64,000 bases of DNA from Streptomyces nymphaeiformis (lineage in GTDB: Bacteria > Actinomycetota > Actinomycetes > Streptomycetales > Streptomycetaceae), in contig NZ_JACHJY010000012.1 in the NCBI RefSeq assembly GCF_014203895.1, positions 213,283 to 277,282 of the forward strand. Direction: 5' to 3'. Below are positions 15,094 through 23,277 of this stretch, piece by piece (within the stretch, counting starts at the first letter, position 1; every line of letters starts with the position of its first letter). The notes under the pieces were generated by a model, which was not told the origin of the DNA, did no database searches, and was given only the letters and a program-made list of their open reading frames with translations. A program made the translations under genes and the position numbers.

Positions 15094-16035
15094 GTGCTGG
15101 AAGAGGTGGAACGCTGGCTGGACCGGCGGTCCTGGTCCGTGACGGACCGGCCGCTGGAGCGGATCCTCGCCGCCAAGCGGAACACGAAGGTCAGCGTCGT
15201 CCTGCCGGCGCTGAACGAGGAGGCGACGGTCGGGGACATCGTCGCCGTGATCCGCCGCGAGCTGATGACGGAGGCGGTACCGCTCGTCGACGAGCTGGTG
15301 GTGATCGACTCGGGCTCCACGGACCGTACGGCGGAGGTGGCGGCCGCGGCCGGGGCGCGGGTGGTCGCGCGCGACGCGATCCTCCCCCGGATACCGACGC
15401 TCCCCGGCAAGGGCGAGGTGCTCTGGCGGTCACTGATGGTGACGAGCGGGGACGTGGTCTGCTTCGTGGACGCGGACCTGCGGGACTTCTCGGCGGACTT
15501 CGTGACGGGGATCGTGGGCCCGCTGCTCACGGACCCGGACGTCGACTTCGTGAAGGCGATGTACGACCGCCCGTTCGGGGACACCCCTGGCCAGGGCGGC
15601 CGCGTGACGGAACTGGTGGCCCGCCCCCTCCTCAACCTCCACTGGCCGCAGCTGGCCGGCTTCGTACAGCCGCTGGGCGGCGAGTACGCGGCACGCCGCT
15701 CGCTCCTCGAACGACTCCCCTTCCCCGTCGGTTACGGAGTGGAGCTGGGGCTGCTCGTGGACGCCCTGCACACGGTGGGCCTGGACGCGCTCGCGCAGGT
15801 GGACGTCGGCGTGCGCAAGCACCGGCACCAGGACGGGCAGGCCCTGGGCCGGATGGCGGCGGCGATCTACCGGACGGCGCAGCTGCGGCTCTCGCGGGGG
15901 CATCTGGTGCGGCCGTGGCTGACGCAGTTCGAACGGGGCGAGAAGGGCTTCGAGCCGCGGACGTACGCGGTGGACACGGAGGAGCGGCCGCCGATGGCCG
16001 AGATCACGGAGTACGCGCACCGCCGCGTGGCGTGA
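15094..16035 (+). CDS. gpgS: Glucosyl-3-phosphoglycerate synthase
   Basis: A GT81 glycosyltransferase (313 residues) that transfers glucose from a nucleotide sugar to 3-phosphoglycerate, the first step to glucosylglycerate (a compatible solute) and, in mycobacteria, methylglucose lipopolysaccharide. The GT-A block KVSVVLPALNEEATVGDIVA is at about residues 30-50 and the metal-binding DAD is in VVCFVDADLRDF. FVQPLGGEYAARRSLLE and GYGVELGLLVDA are also diagnostic. The GTG at 15094 has GGAG 5 nt upstream. otsA follows 86 bp downstream, so this is a compatible-solute locus. Confidence 0.9.
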   Translation: MLEEVERWLDRRSWSVTDRPLERILAAKRNTKVSVVLPALNEEATVGDIVAVIRRELMTEAVPLVDELVVIDSGSTDRTAEVAAAAGARVVARDAILPRIPTLPGKGEVLWRSLMVTSGDVVCFVDADLRDFSADFVTGIVGPLLTDPDVDFVKAMYDRPFGDTPGQGGRVTELVARPLLNLHWPQLAGFVQPLGGEYAARRSLLERLPFPVGYGVELGLLVDALHTVGLDALAQVDVGVRKHRHQDGQALGRMAAAIYRTAQLRLSRGHLVRPWLTQFERGEKGFEPRTYAVDTEERPPMAEITEYAHRRVA

Positions 16036-16121
16036 CGCCCCGGCGGCGACCCAGCGTGGCCGGATCGGCCCGTCTCGTATACGTACGTTTGAGCGTTTAC
16101 GGGACGGGCTAGGTTCGCCAC

Positions 16122-17477
16122 ATGGCTACTGTGCTCGTGGCATCCAACCGGGGCCCGGTCTCGTACGCGCTCGGCGAGGACGGCTCGCTCGACACCAGAC
16201 GGGGCGGCGGCGGCCTGGTCTCGGCCCTGAGCGCCATCGACGCCAGGGAGGGCCTCTGGGTGTGCGCGGCGCTCGGCGAGGGCGACCGGGAGGCGGTCCG
16301 GCGGGGCGTCGCCGAGCAGGGCGTACGGATGCTGGACATCGATCCGTCCGTCTACGCGGACGCGTACAACGGCATCGCGAACTCGGTGCTGTGGTTCCTC
16401 CACCACCATCTGTACGACATCCCGCGGGAGCCCGTCTTCGACGCGGGGTTCCGCCGCCGCTGGGAGTCGTACCGCACGTACAACCGCGCCTTCGCGGAGG
16501 CGCTGGCGGCGGAGGCGGCGGAGGGGGCGGCGGTCCTGGTGCAGGACTACCACCTGGCGCTGGTGCCAGGGCAGCTCCGCGAGCTCCGCCCGGACCTGCG
16601 CATCGCCCACTTCACCCACACGCCGTGGGCCTCCCCTCCGTACCTCGGCATGCTCCCGACCGACATCCGCGAGGAACTCCTCCGGGGCATGCTGGGCGCG
16701 GACCGGCTGGGCTTCCACACCCGGGCCTGGGCAGAAGCGTTCGAGGAGGGTGCGGGCGACCTCGGGCGGACGACGGTCGCGGCGTACCCGCTGGGCGTGG
16801 ACGGCGAGGAACTGCGGGCACTGGCGTACCGCCCGGAGGTGGACGAGAAGCTGGCGCGGCTCCGCACGGAGATCGGCGACCGCAAGACGATCGTCCGGGT
16901 GGACCGCACGGAACTGTCGAAGAACATCCTGCGAGGCCTCCTGGCCTACCGCGAACTCCTCACCACGCACCCCGAATGGCGCAACAGAGTCGTCCACCTG
17001 GCCTCGGCGTACCCCTCGCGCCAGGACCTGGAGTCGTACAGGTCGTACACGACGGCGGTGACGGACCTGGCGGAGGAGATCAACACCGAGTTCGGCACGC
17101 CGGACTGGCAGCCGGTCCTGGTCTCGGTGAAGGACGACTTCACCCGCTCCCTCGCGGCGTACCGCCTCGCGGACGTGGCCCTGGTGAACCCGGTGCGCGA
17201 CGGCATGAACCTGGTCGCGAAGGAGATACCGGTCGTCTCGGAGACGGGCTGCGCGCTGGTCCTCTCCCGGGAGGCGGGAGCGTACGAGGAACTCCACGAG
17301 GACGCCCTCGTCGTGAACCCCTTCGACGTCTCGGAAACGGCCGAGGCCCTCCACAGGGCCCTCACGATGCCCCCGTCGGAACGCACGGACCGCACGAAAC
17401 GCCTGGCGGCGACGGCCACGGCACACCCCCCGCAGCGCTGGTTCCTGAACCAGCTGGAGGCGCTGCGGGAGCGGTGA
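16122..17477 (+). CDS. otsA: Alpha,alpha-trehalose-phosphate synthase (UDP-forming)
   Basis: A GT20 enzyme (451 residues) that joins UDP-glucose and glucose-6-phosphate to trehalose-6-phosphate. It starts with VLVASNRGPVSY and a GGGGLVSAL loop, has the acceptor block VQDYHLALVPGQLR followed by FTHTPWASPPYLGMLP, and shows the donor site LVNPVRDGMNLVAKE. TAGGTT ends 6 nt before the ATG at 16122, so a leaderless transcript independent of gpgS is likely. The matching phosphatase, otsB, is at 34854-35696, so the trehalose pathway is split but kept within the window. Confidence 0.95.
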   Translation: MATVLVASNRGPVSYALGEDGSLDTRRGGGGLVSALSAIDAREGLWVCAALGEGDREAVRRGVAEQGVRMLDIDPSVYADAYNGIANSVLWFLHHHLYDIPREPVFDAGFRRRWESYRTYNRAFAEALAAEAAEGAAVLVQDYHLALVPGQLRELRPDLRIAHFTHTPWASPPYLGMLPTDIREELLRGMLGADRLGFHTRAWAEAFEEGAGDLGRTTVAAYPLGVDGEELRALAYRPEVDEKLARLRTEIGDRKTIVRVDRTELSKNILRGLLAYRELLTTHPEWRNRVVHLASAYPSRQDLESYRSYTTAVTDLAEEINTEFGTPDWQPVLVSVKDDFTRSLAAYRLADVALVNPVRDGMNLVAKEIPVVSETGCALVLSREAGAYEELHEDALVVNPFDVSETAEALHRALTMPPSERTDRTKRLAATATAHPPQRWFLNQLEALRER

Positions 17478-17631
17478 GCCGGTGGCCCGGCGGACGGTCG
17501 AGGTGGCTTCTGGGGAGAGCGTGTCGACCCGACTGACGGAACCGCCTGATCACGTCGACCTGCTTGCGGCCGGGGATGTCACCGGCCACGACCGCGCTGT
17601 AGTACGTGCCGTGCCGGGAGGTTCGGGGCCG

Positions 17632-17657
17632 GCTCCGCCCGACGGCGCGGGCGGAGC
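17632..17657. terminator. Hairpin terminator between convergent genes
   Basis: GCTCCGCCCG and CGGGCGGAGC pair around a 6-nt loop, just downstream of the exported-protein gene (stop 17669) and 155 bp beyond otsA. It can serve both directions. Confidence 0.65.
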
Positions 17658-17668
17658 GGGGCTGCCGT

Positions 17669-18349
17669 TCAGGAGGAGAGGCGGTTCAGTGCTGCGGTGG
17701 CGATGCCTTCGACGTAGGCGGGCCGGCCGGTGAGCTCGACGATGGCGACCCTGGTGCCGCTGCGCAGGACCGCGACCCCGCCGGTGACGGTGCCGTCGCC
17801 GTTGTAGGCCGGGTACCAGCGGGCGGTGCCGCCGGTGGTGGTCAGGGTGTGGGCCGCGCCGTAGCGCCAGTGGCCGGCCGGCTCGTCCTGGCAGTCCTGA
17901 ACGAGCGCGACGAGCTGCTTCTCCCAGGTGGCGGCCGCGGTCCCGGTGGGGGCGCTCGCAGCCGACTCGATCAGCATGCCGTCGGTGTCGAAGGTCCAGT
18001 TCACGGACGCGTACGCGGTGGCGTTGCCCTTGGTCAGGTCGCGCATCGTCTCCTCGCCGGAGCACGCGGACAGCGCCTGGCGTCCGGTCAGCGCAACGGT
18101 CGCGCCGACCGGGTTCAGGCCCTTCCGGAAGTAGTCCTCGCTCTGGACGAGGTGGGCGGAGCCGAGTCCGGGCGCGGCGACCGCAGCCGAGCGGGCGGCG
18201 ACGGCCGCGGTGCGGTGCGCGGTCCCGTCGGCGGTGGCCGACTGGGTGCCGACGACGGTGGCCGTGATCAGTGCGGCGGCGAAGCAGGCCGCGGCGGCGA
18301 CCCGGTTGTGGCGAACGGACTTCTGCTGGACGGTCTGGTTCTCGGTCAT
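17669..18349 (-). CDS. Exported sensor-like protein, paralogue of the 18445 gene product
   Basis: A 226-residue protein with a signal sequence or single N-terminal anchor (about residues 16-35, AAAACFAAALITATVVG). The extracytoplasmic part shares three blocks with the neighbouring product: SACSGEETM, QDCQDEPAGHWRYG, and GGVAVLRSGTRVAIVEL near the C-terminus. The two conserved Cys could form a disulfide. The pattern recalls the extracellular PknH-type sensor domain of mycobacterial kinases, and a Ser/Thr kinase gene is nearby, but that link is an inference. AGGGGG lies 5 nt before the ATG at 18349. It is the third gene of the sigma-factor operon. Confidence 0.65.
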   Translation of the reverse strand: MTENQTVQQKSVRHNRVAAAACFAAALITATVVGTQSATADGTAHRTAAVAARSAAVAAPGLGSAHLVQSEDYFRKGLNPVGATVALTGRQALSACSGEETMRDLTKGNATAYASVNWTFDTDGMLIESAASAPTGTAAATWEKQLVALVQDCQDEPAGHWRYGAAHTLTTTGGTARWYPAYNGDGTVTGGVAVLRSGTRVAIVELTGRPAYVEGIATAALNRLSS

Positions 18350-18444
18350 CTGGTCCCCCTGCTGGTCGGGACGCCTGCTGCGTCCTCGTACAACCGGGGG
18401 AGATGCCGCCGGAGGAGGGAAAGTTGGAGCTCTGACCGGCTGTT

Positions 18445-19293
18445 TCACAGCTGTGACAGAGCGGTCCTGACGACGCGGTCCATCGCGGCCGTCCCCAGGC
18501 AGGCGTCGACCTCAAGAACCCCGTAGTGGGTGCCGCTGCGCAGCACGGCGATGCCGCCGCAGGGCTCCTCGCCCTCGGGCGCCGTGCCGGTGGTGTTGAG
18601 GGATCCCTGGTAGACGCCCATCCAGCTCGCGGTGACGTCCGGGGCGAGCCGCAGCGTCACGGTCCTTCCGTAGACCCAGTGCCCTGGCGCTTCCTCCTGG
18701 CAGGGCACCTGTTCCAGCAGCAGGCGCTCGGCGAAGTTCTGCGCCAGGGAAGGGCTCCGGGCCTCGGCGGCGACTTCGCGGGCGACCTGATCGGCGCCGT
18801 CCAGGGCCAGCGTGGGGTCGCTCGGGTTGGTGCGGGGGCTGGTCATCAGTCCGCGGAAGTGGGCACCGGGCCCGCCCAGGGTCTCCGTGAGGGTCTTCTC
18901 CCCGGTGCAGGCCGAGTTGGCGTAATGCCCGTCGCCGTACCGGTCGGTGACGTGGATCTTCCCGATGCCGGCGTCCGGGCTGAACGCCGCGGGTTCCAGA
19001 AGGTTCGCCTTCGTCACCGGCCCGGTCGCACCGGTCGGTGAACCGGAGCCGGAGGCCGAGGGCGCGGGCGTCGGGGCGGACACGCCGGGCGTCGCGGGAG
19101 CGGACGCGCCCTGGGATGCCCCGCCGACCGCGGCAACCGGCCGCTCCGGCGGGTGGGCGTCGGCGCCGGGGGGCGAGGGCAGGATGAATCGGCCGGTCAC
19201 CAGCCCGAGCGCGGCGGCTGCCACCAGGGCGGCGACGGCGGACCGGGGCCGGACGACGGCGTGGCCGCCGCCCGTCGCGGGACCGCCGTTCAC
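18445..19293 (-). CDS. Membrane-anchored exported protein coupled to the sigma factor gene
   Basis: A 282-residue protein with only about 18 cytoplasmic residues, one membrane helix (VAALVAAAALGLVTG), a Pro/Ser/Ala-rich linker (about 45-95) and an outer domain with SACTGEKTL, PCQEEAPGHWVYG and GGIAVLRSGTHYGVLEV. Its GTG start overlaps the sigma factor stop (GTGA), so translation is coupled, as in sigma/anti-sigma pairs. The cytoplasmic tail is too short for a usual anti-sigma domain and has no zinc-binding HxxxCxxC motif. It is more likely a sensor or surface protein controlled by the sigma factor. It is a paralogue of the product at 17669. Confidence 0.65.
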   Translation of the reverse strand: MNGGPATGGGHAVVRPRSAVAALVAAAALGLVTGRFILPSPPGADAHPPERPVAAVGGASQGASAPATPGVSAPTPAPSASGSGSPTGATGPVTKANLLEPAAFSPDAGIGKIHVTDRYGDGHYANSACTGEKTLTETLGGPGAHFRGLMTSPRTNPSDPTLALDGADQVAREVAAEARSPSLAQNFAERLLLEQVPCQEEAPGHWVYGRTVTLRLAPDVTASWMGVYQGSLNTTGTAPEGEEPCGGIAVLRSGTHYGVLEVDACLGTAAMDRVVRTALSQL

Positions 19294-19865
19294 GGACCGG
19301 TGACCAGGCGCTCGCGCATGAAGCGGCGGGCCTGGTGGATACGGTCCTTGACCGTGCCCAACGGGGCGTCCAGCTGCTCGGCCACCTGGACGTAGGTCAG
19401 GTCGCCCAGGTCGCGCAGCACGAAGGACTCCACCAGGGTGGGGTGCTGCTGCTCCAGCGCGGCCAACGCCTCCATCAGGTCGAGCCGGCTCCCGGCGATG
19501 ACGCTGGTGGTGCGCGGGTCGACGGACTCGGGGAGGTCGGCGTGGCTGTCCTCGGCGCGTCGGCGCATCGAGCGGTAGGTGGACCGGGCGGCGTTCGATG
19601 CGATCACCGTCACCCAGCCCAGGAAGGAGCCGTGGCCGCCGTACTCGCCCAGGTGCGTGCTGATGGACAGGAGGGCGTCCTGCGCGGCCTCCTCCGCGTC
19701 GGCGTGGTGGGGCAGGAAGCGCGAGCAGCGTCGCAGCACCATCGGCCGCAGCTTGGCCAGCAGGTACTCCATCGCCCCCGGGTCCCCCGCCTGGGCAGCC
19801 GCCACGAGCCGTTCCAGCTCGCCTTCCTCGAACACCCGGATCCCCCGTTTCGTCCCGCCTGGCAT
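19290..19865 (-). CDS. ECF-type RNA polymerase sigma factor
   Basis: A 191-residue group IV sigma factor. Region 2 runs from EYLLAKLRPMVLRRCSRFLPHHADAEEAAQDALL to the WVTVIASNAARSTYRSMRRRA segment. Region 4 shows HPTLVESFVLRDLGDLTYVQVAEQLDAPLGTVKDRIHQARR, the helix-turn-helix that reads the -35 box. No SnoaL or other C-terminal extension is present. The ATG at 19865 and an in-frame GTG at 19835 (about 10 residues shorter) are both possible starts. It lies 57 bp from a divergent Ser/Thr kinase gene and is translationally coupled to the exported protein gene. Kinase-linked control of this sigma factor is an inference from position. Confidence 0.88.
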   Translation of the reverse strand: MPGGTKRGIRVFEEGELERLVAAAQAGDPGAMEYLLAKLRPMVLRRCSRFLPHHADAEEAAQDALLSISTHLGEYGGHGSFLGWVTVIASNAARSTYRSMRRRAEDSHADLPESVDPRTTSVIAGSRLDLMEALAALEQQHPTLVESFVLRDLGDLTYVQVAEQLDAPLGTVKDRIHQARRFMRERLVTGP

Positions 19866-19922
19866 CCCGCCCGCCGAACGGGAGTTCCCCACTCCCCCTC
19901 GACTCCGGCAGAATGCTGCCAC

Positions 19923-20834
19923 ATGCGCAAGCTCGGCCGTTACCTCCTCCTGGACCGGCTCGGAGCCGGCTCCTTCGCGACGGTCTGGAAGGCCTACGAT
20001 CCGGAGCTCGACACCGAGGTCGCGGTGAAGGTGCTGGCCGACAACTGGGCCGCCAACGCCGATGTGCGCGAGCGGTTCCTGGCGGAGGCGAGGCTGCTGC
20101 GCCGGATCGCCAGCCCGCGGGTGGTCCGCGTGCACGACGTCGGGGTGCAGGAGGACCGGCCCTACTTCGTCATGGACTACGTACGCGGCGGCACCCTGGA
20201 GGACCGGGTCGGCCGGTGCGACCCGCAGGAGGCACTGCGGCTGGCCGCGGAGGCGGGCTACGCGGTCCAGGTCCTGCACGAGGCGGGTGTGGTGCACCGC
20301 GACGTCAAGCCGTCCAACATGCTGCTCGCCACCGGCCCCGCGCCCGCCGCGGTGCTGGTGGCGGATCTGGGCAGCGCGAAGCAACTGGCCGACGCGTCCG
20401 GGCTGACGGTGACCACGGGCACGCCCGCGTACATGGCACCGGAACAGGCCTTCCAGACCGGCGGGTTCGACGGAAGGGCCGATGTGTACGCGCTGGCCGT
20501 CGTGGCCTACGAGCTTCTGACCGGGCAGAAGCCGTTCGGCCCGGGCGGGCGCGCCACAGCCCTGATGACCGACCAGCCGACCGCCTCGACGCTGCCGGCG
20601 CTCCCCGCCGGAGCGGAGCTTCCACCGAACGTCGCCCTGCTGCTACGGGCCGCGATGTCCGTCGAGCCGGCGGATCGACCGCCGACCGCCCAGGCCTTCG
20701 CAGACGCGCTGCTGGCTCCCGTCCCGCAGTCCCAGCCCCTGGAAGGCCCCGGGTGGCTGACCCCGCGCGCGGTCTGTCTGGCGTCGGGCGCGGTGTTCAC
20801 GGCGACGACCCTGCTGAGCTGGCTGCAGCGTTGA
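19923..20834 (+). CDS. Ser/Thr protein kinase with a C-terminal membrane tail
   Basis: A 303-residue Hanks-type kinase. The glycine loop is LGAGSFATVW, the ATP lysine is in EVAVKVLA, the catalytic loop is VVHRDVKPSNML and the activation segment ends TPAYMAPEQ. The metal-binding motif reads DLG (VADLGSAKQL) instead of the usual DFG. The protein ends with one hydrophobic segment (VCLASGAVFTATTLLSW), so the kinase is probably tail-anchored with no extracellular sensor. It is divergent from the ECF sigma gene. The related exported proteins downstream of the sigma factor could supply the missing sensor function. Confidence 0.9.
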   Translation: MRKLGRYLLLDRLGAGSFATVWKAYDPELDTEVAVKVLADNWAANADVRERFLAEARLLRRIASPRVVRVHDVGVQEDRPYFVMDYVRGGTLEDRVGRCDPQEALRLAAEAGYAVQVLHEAGVVHRDVKPSNMLLATGPAPAAVLVADLGSAKQLADASGLTVTTGTPAYMAPEQAFQTGGFDGRADVYALAVVAYELLTGQKPFGPGGRATALMTDQPTASTLPALPAGAELPPNVALLLRAAMSVEPADRPPTAQAFADALLAPVPQSQPLEGPGWLTPRAVCLASGAVFTATTLLSWLQR

Positions 20835-20836
20835 AT

Positions 20837-21035
20837 CCGACGGGGAGGCCGGGCGGGCCCGGGCCCCGGCCGAGGCCGACCTCCGCAACGGTCCGCCGGC
20901 ACTCGGTCCGGAGACGGTCGAGACCAAGAGGTATGGCCTGACGGGGCGTCATCGACTCCGTCACCGCAGGCTCCGGGCGCTGACCGCACCACCCCCGAGC
21001 AGCACTACTCCCGTTCCGGTTCGACCAGGGCGCCC
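20837..21035 (+). pseudogene. Scarred duplicate of the nucleotidyltransferase 3' end plus a GNAT-gene tail
   Basis: Positions 20837-20942 match 29542-29648 of the intact nucleotidyltransferase gene. Positions 20943-20984 match its last 42 bp (29944-29985) including the stop. About 295 internal bp are missing. Positions 20985-21035 then match the sequence after the intact gene (29986-30033), which itself resembles the 3' end of the GNAT gene at 21902. The copy starts 3 bp after the kinase stop codon. It has no start and cannot code. With the copies at 29966-29985 and 30970-30989 it marks the left edge of an island. Confidence 0.85.
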
Positions 21036-21077
21036 CCAAGGCAGCCACTCCTCGCAGGTTCGAAGACCGTGTCGGGA

Positions 21078-21374
21078 CTATCGCGGCGCCTCAGGCTTCC
21101 GATGTCTGCCGGTCCCCGGACCGAGCTTCGGCGCTGTCTCCGGGGCCGAGGGGGCCTCGGTCCGGGGAAACAGGATGCGCCGCGCCTCCGCGAGGTTCGC
21201 GGCGAAGCCGTGTGGCTCCCACAAGTGTCCGTTCCACCGCTGGATCGCGCGGGGTGCATCGGGGTTCAGATGCGATGCCCGCGGGCCGTCGCCGGTCACG
21301 AGGGGGACAGCCCGCAGCTGCCCGATCCTCGCGTCCCGGCGCTCGGCCCACTCGGCGAGCGGTTCGTCGTCCAT
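21078..21374 (-). CDS. DUF6087 family protein
   Basis: A 98-residue Streptomyces protein with the family pattern MDDEPLAEWAERRDARIG, RAVPLVTGDGPRASHLNPDAPRAIQRWNG, and the tail GPGTGRHRK. The function is unknown; such genes are often seen beside XRE regulators and mobile or accessory genes. The ATG giving MDDEPL was chosen because it matches the family N-terminus. It lies 17 nt downstream of the truncated methyltransferase on the same strand and is the last gene of the island operon. The family name is from memory of the motif. Confidence 0.65.
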   Translation of the reverse strand: MDDEPLAEWAERRDARIGQLRAVPLVTGDGPRASHLNPDAPRAIQRWNGHLWEPHGFAANLAEARRILFPRTEAPSAPETAPKLGPGTGRHRKPEAPR

Positions 21375-21391
21375 GGCCGGAGCGTAGTGGG

Positions 21392-21901
21392 TCAGGTGAT
21401 CCGGTGTTCCCAGCGCAGGGAAGGGGCCCGGTCGATCCAGCACTGATGGGAAGCGGGTGTCACGCGGAGCCGTACGGAGTGGATCTCCGGTGCTCCGGCG
21501 TCCCGCCAGGCGACGAGAGAACGTTCCACGTCGTCCCACAGTGCCACCGGGCCGCCTTGACGGACGGTCCAGCTCTCGCCGTCGACGAGGAACTCGGCGA
21601 ACGACTCCCTCTCCGGATCGAACAGGTACCGCAAGGGTGAGCCGTCACCGTTCGTCGCGCGGACGAGCTGAGTGCCCGGTGCGGCCAACTGCGCAAGGAA
21701 GGCGGGCATCCACTCCTCCAGGACGAGCGGGGACACCAGAGCGTGCCGCTCGCTTTCGGCGTACGCGGTCCGGGCGGAGAGGTCACCCGCCACGGGGGCC
21801 ACCGCCTGGGCCCGTGCCTGCATGGAGGAGGAGCGCTCGACGATCGCGCCCTCGGCGCTCCCGTCATCGCCGACGGTGAGGCGCTGCGGAAGCGGTGAGC
21901 A
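21392..21901 (-). pseudogene. Truncated protein-L-isoaspartate-type methyltransferase (C-terminal part only)
   Basis: The frame encodes the C-terminal region of RiPP-associated methyltransferases of the FxLD/ATP-grasp-peptide kind: RLTVGDDG, a strand ending SSSMQ, then WTVRQGGPVALWDDVERSLVAWRDAG and VRLRVTPASHQCWID. The SAM-binding N-terminal domain is absent. The open frame continues upstream of the first ATG (21823) to 21901, exactly where the GNAT gene stop begins, so the gene was cut at that junction. A 143-residue product could still be made from 21823 but would lack the catalytic domain. Family assignment is from remembered motifs. Confidence 0.65.
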
Positions 21902-22495
21902 CTACTCCCGCTCCGGGTCGACCAGGGCGCGGACGGCGGAGGGTCCGATGAAGTCGCGGGCGAGAACGTCCATGATCAGTTCGTCGCACACCCGGCCCAG
22001 CCAGTAGCCCACCTCGCGCAGTGTGCCGGCCGTCCGGAATCCCGCCTTCTCGTACGCCTTGACGCCGCCCGCGTTGGGCGCCAGCACCTTCAACCAGACC
22101 ATGCGCACATTGACGACGTGGAACGCGTAATCGAGGACGAGACGCGTGGCCGCCGTCCCCAGACCACGCCCGCGTGCCTCCGGGGCGAGCATCACGACGT
22201 ACTCGGCGGTGCGTACCTGGTGGTCGGGCAGGAGCGTCGCGACCCCAACGGGGACGGGCTCGGTACCGCTGACGTCGTAGACGGTGAAGCGGATGTTCCC
22301 GCCACGGAGCTGGTGGGCCATGCCCTCCGTACGGGCCTCCAGGGACTCGGGACTCTGGCGCCCGTAGCCCACGAGGAGCGCCGGATCCTGTTCCCACCGC
22401 CAGTAGGTCTCGACGAGGTCGGACCGGAACGGGCCGAGGCCGCAGATGTCGTCCTTGATCCACAGAATCGGGTCAGTGGCCACTGCGGTCTCCAA
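21902..22495 (-). CDS. GNAT family N-acetyltransferase (RimJ-like)
   Basis: A 197-residue acetyltransferase. The acetyl-CoA loop is APEARGRGLGTAATRLVLDYAF, followed by VRMVWLKVLAPNAGGVKAYEKAGFR and a C-terminal MDVLARDF. The target is unknown: it may be a protein N-terminus, an antibiotic or the peptide made by this island. It starts 48 bp after the possible oxygenase gene on the same strand, so it is likely part of the peptide operon. Its last 35 bp recur at 20999-21034 and 30000-30035, which suggests that the 3' end served as a recombination junction. Confidence 0.85.
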   Translation of the reverse strand: METAVATDPILWIKDDICGLGPFRSDLVETYWRWEQDPALLVGYGRQSPESLEARTEGMAHQLRGGNIRFTVYDVSGTEPVPVGVATLLPDHQVRTAEYVVMLAPEARGRGLGTAATRLVLDYAFHVVNVRMVWLKVLAPNAGGVKAYEKAGFRTAGTLREVGYWLGRVCDELIMDVLARDFIGPSAVRALVDPERE

Positions 22496-22543
22496 TCACG
22501 AGAACGGGCGTGTAGGCGCGGGTCGAGTCCGGTTCGGCCAGAG

Positions 22544-23260
22544 TCAGACGAGCGAAGGCAGGATGCCTCGGCTCCAGTGTCCGAGCCAGAAGGCCATGGC
22601 GGACGGCTTGTCCTGGCCCTCGGTCGAGCCGTCGTGGAGGAGGTACTCGGTGGGGGCCAGATAGCCCTCCCCTGGAGCGAGGCGGATCCGGACGCACCCA
22701 AGGGGGTGGCCGACGGCAGCGTACGTGCGGTAGTCGTCGGTGTGGGGATACCGCCGCTCGTACGAGTCGGGATGGACCGCCCGGCAGACGGCCTGGGCGT
22801 CGAGGTCTCCGAGAACGACGTACCGGTCGCCCGGCCCGAGGTTGAGGGCGAGCCGTCGCCTGCCCACGGTCCTCCGGCCGTAATCGAGCTTGTCCCAGTT
22901 GTCGAGGTGGAGACCGATCAGGCGTCCGTCCCGGTAGTTGTCCGTGGTGGTGCGCATCCCGGGCTCGGCAAGGGCCTGGCCGATGTACTCGGCCCGGTCG
23001 TCGCCCAGGGGCTTCGCCAGGTCGTCAAGACCCCGGCCGGTGGGTACGGGAGGCCGGACGATCTCCACGAGCATGCTGGAGCGCGCTCGTTCGGGAGCGG
23101 CCAGCGCGCGCCCGGCCTCATCGTCCAGTGGCTGCCAGCGGCCGGAGGGGACCACAGCTCCGTCCTCGTACTCCGCCTCGTCCTTGGCTGTGCGGACTAC
23201 GGCGACGTCACAGCGTGCGCGTAGAGCGCCCAAGTCGTTGAAGGCCAGATACAGGGGCAC
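22544..23260 (-). CDS. Possible Fe(II)/2-oxoglutarate-type oxygenase of the peptide operon
   Basis: A 238-residue protein of no family I can name with certainty. The segment GLHLDNWDK (His118, Asp120) followed by RRRLALNLGPGDRYVVLGD and, about 65 residues after the first His, GHPLGCVRIRLAPGEGYLAPTE is compatible with an HxD...H iron site and a nearby Arg for 2-oxoglutarate. Oxygenases of this type accompany some cyclophane-peptide maturases. The GTG at 23260 has GGAGGG 5 nt upstream. It is 17 bp downstream of the pentapeptide-repeat gene, so the two are co-transcribed. The catalytic assignment is tentative; it could instead bind peptide without chemistry. Confidence 0.55.
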   Translation of the reverse strand: MPLYLAFNDLGALRARCDVAVVRTAKDEAEYEDGAVVPSGRWQPLDDEAGRALAAPERARSSMLVEIVRPPVPTGRGLDDLAKPLGDDRAEYIGQALAEPGMRTTTDNYRDGRLIGLHLDNWDKLDYGRRTVGRRRLALNLGPGDRYVVLGDLDAQAVCRAVHPDSYERRYPHTDDYRTYAAVGHPLGCVRIRLAPGEGYLAPTEYLLHDGSTEGQDKPSAMAFWLGHWSRGILPSLV

Positions 23261-23277
23261 GGGAGCCCTCCTGGGGA

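Noticed and set aside
18445..19293. Classical anti-sigma factor
   Set aside because: The cytoplasmic part is only about 18 residues and no zinc-binding anti-sigma motif is present, so only the coupling to the sigma gene supports that role.
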